Source of the DNA: Candidatus Bathyarchaeota archaeon | GTDB taxonomy: Archaea > Thermoproteota > Bathyarchaeia > RBG-16-48-13 > JAGMEO01 | Assembly (NCBI GenBank): GCA_030602965.1 | Contig: JAUVYS010000103.1 | Coordinates: forward strand, 1-5,242 | Direction: 5' to 3' | DNA length: 5,242 nucleotides | Shown: one piece after another, positions 5,132 to 5,242 of the stretch | How positions within the stretch are numbered: the stretch's first letter is position 1 | Layout: every line of letters begins with the position of its first letter | Made by a program: the position numbers and the translations under genes | The notes under the pieces: model-generated | The model's input: only the letters and a program-made list of their open reading frames with translations | The model's database searches: none | What the model was told of the DNA's origin: nothing

Positions 5132-5139
5132 TATTTATA
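5132..5139 (-). promoter_or_regulatory. Candidate TATA box for pgk
   Basis: The minus strand reads TATAAATA, a good archaeal TATA box, starting 4 bases after the GAPDH tandem stop codons. Standard spacing places transcription start around 5110, leaving a leader of about 22 bases that contains GGTGAT. It would let pgk be transcribed independently of the GAPDH gene, although read-through is also possible because no T-run separates them. The BRE position is not convincing. Confidence 0.5.
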
Positions 5140-5143
5140 GTCA

Positions 5144-5242
5144 TCACATTTTTTTGCTAACTAATTCAGTTGTATCAACCATTCTGTTTGAGAAGCCCCA
5201 TTCATTATCGTACCATGCTAAAATTTTTATAAGGTTTCCGCC
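5144..5242 (-). CDS. gap: Class I glyceraldehyde-3-phosphate dehydrogenase, C-terminal end (runs off the right edge)
   Basis: Only the last 32 codons are inside the window. They read WYDNEWGFSNRMVD (residues 10-23 of the fragment) preceded by NLIKILA. This is the hallmark C-terminal segment of the classical bacterial/eukaryotic phosphorylating GAPDH (for example WYDNEWGYSNRVVDL), whose Asn and Glu line the NAD-binding and active site. It is not the class II archaeal type. The enzyme oxidises glyceraldehyde 3-phosphate to 1,3-bisphosphoglycerate, the substrate of the neighbouring phosphoglycerate kinase. The gene ends with tandem stops TGA TGA (5141-5146). pgk follows 55 bp downstream on the same strand, with its own candidate TATA box, so the two may be co-transcribed or closely co-regulated. 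The fragment is short, but the motif is diagnostic. Confidence 0.88.
   Translation of the reverse strand, partial: GGNLIKILAWYDNEWGFSNRMVDTTELVSKKM

Overview
The window looks archaeal. The phosphoglycerate kinase has the archaeal sequence type (AHQGRPG, GGAKAEDS, GGGHT). The intergenic gaps are A+T-rich, with TATA-like elements and T-run terminators. Shine-Dalgarno sites (GGTGAT, GAGGAG, AGGAGG) precede several genes, and TTG or CTG starts are frequent. A mesophilic or uncultured TACK-type lineage such as Bathyarchaeia would fit the mix of archaeal PGK, class I (bacterial-type) GAPDH, GatCA and UppP. That placement is inference from remembered family patterns, not a measured result.

All recognisable genes lie on the minus strand, so the window reads from right to left. 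At the right edge (5144-5242) is the C-terminal end of a class I glyceraldehyde-3-phosphate dehydrogenase. After a 55-bp gap comes phosphoglycerate kinase (3869-5088), broken into two overlapping reading frames. The break coincides with a run of five A residues, and one extra A would restore a normal archaeal PGK of about 406 residues. The two enzymes catalyse consecutive steps of glycolysis/gluconeogenesis. A T-run follows pgk, then a 152-bp A+T-rich gap with no gene, then a small gene for an unrecognised 78-residue protein with two membrane segments (3480-3716) and its own T-run.

Next is a compact three-gene unit. It holds gatC (3067-3372, TTG start), gatA (1581 to about 3053, probably a CTG start just after a strong AGGAGG) and uppP (798-1565), and ends at a hairpin plus T-run. 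GatC and GatA are two of the three subunits of the tRNA-dependent amidotransferase; gatB is not in the window. UppP recycles the polyprenyl-diphosphate lipid carrier used in envelope glycan and glycoprotein synthesis.

At the left edge (1-707) is the N-terminal two thirds of a low-specificity L-threonine aldolase. It has its own TATA-like element and a 7-bp inverted repeat in its promoter/leader region. I see no mobile element, CRISPR array or RNA gene, and nothing that looks like a new multi-gene system. The most useful observations are the broken pgk, the non-canonical gatA start and the class I GAPDH next to an archaeal PGK.
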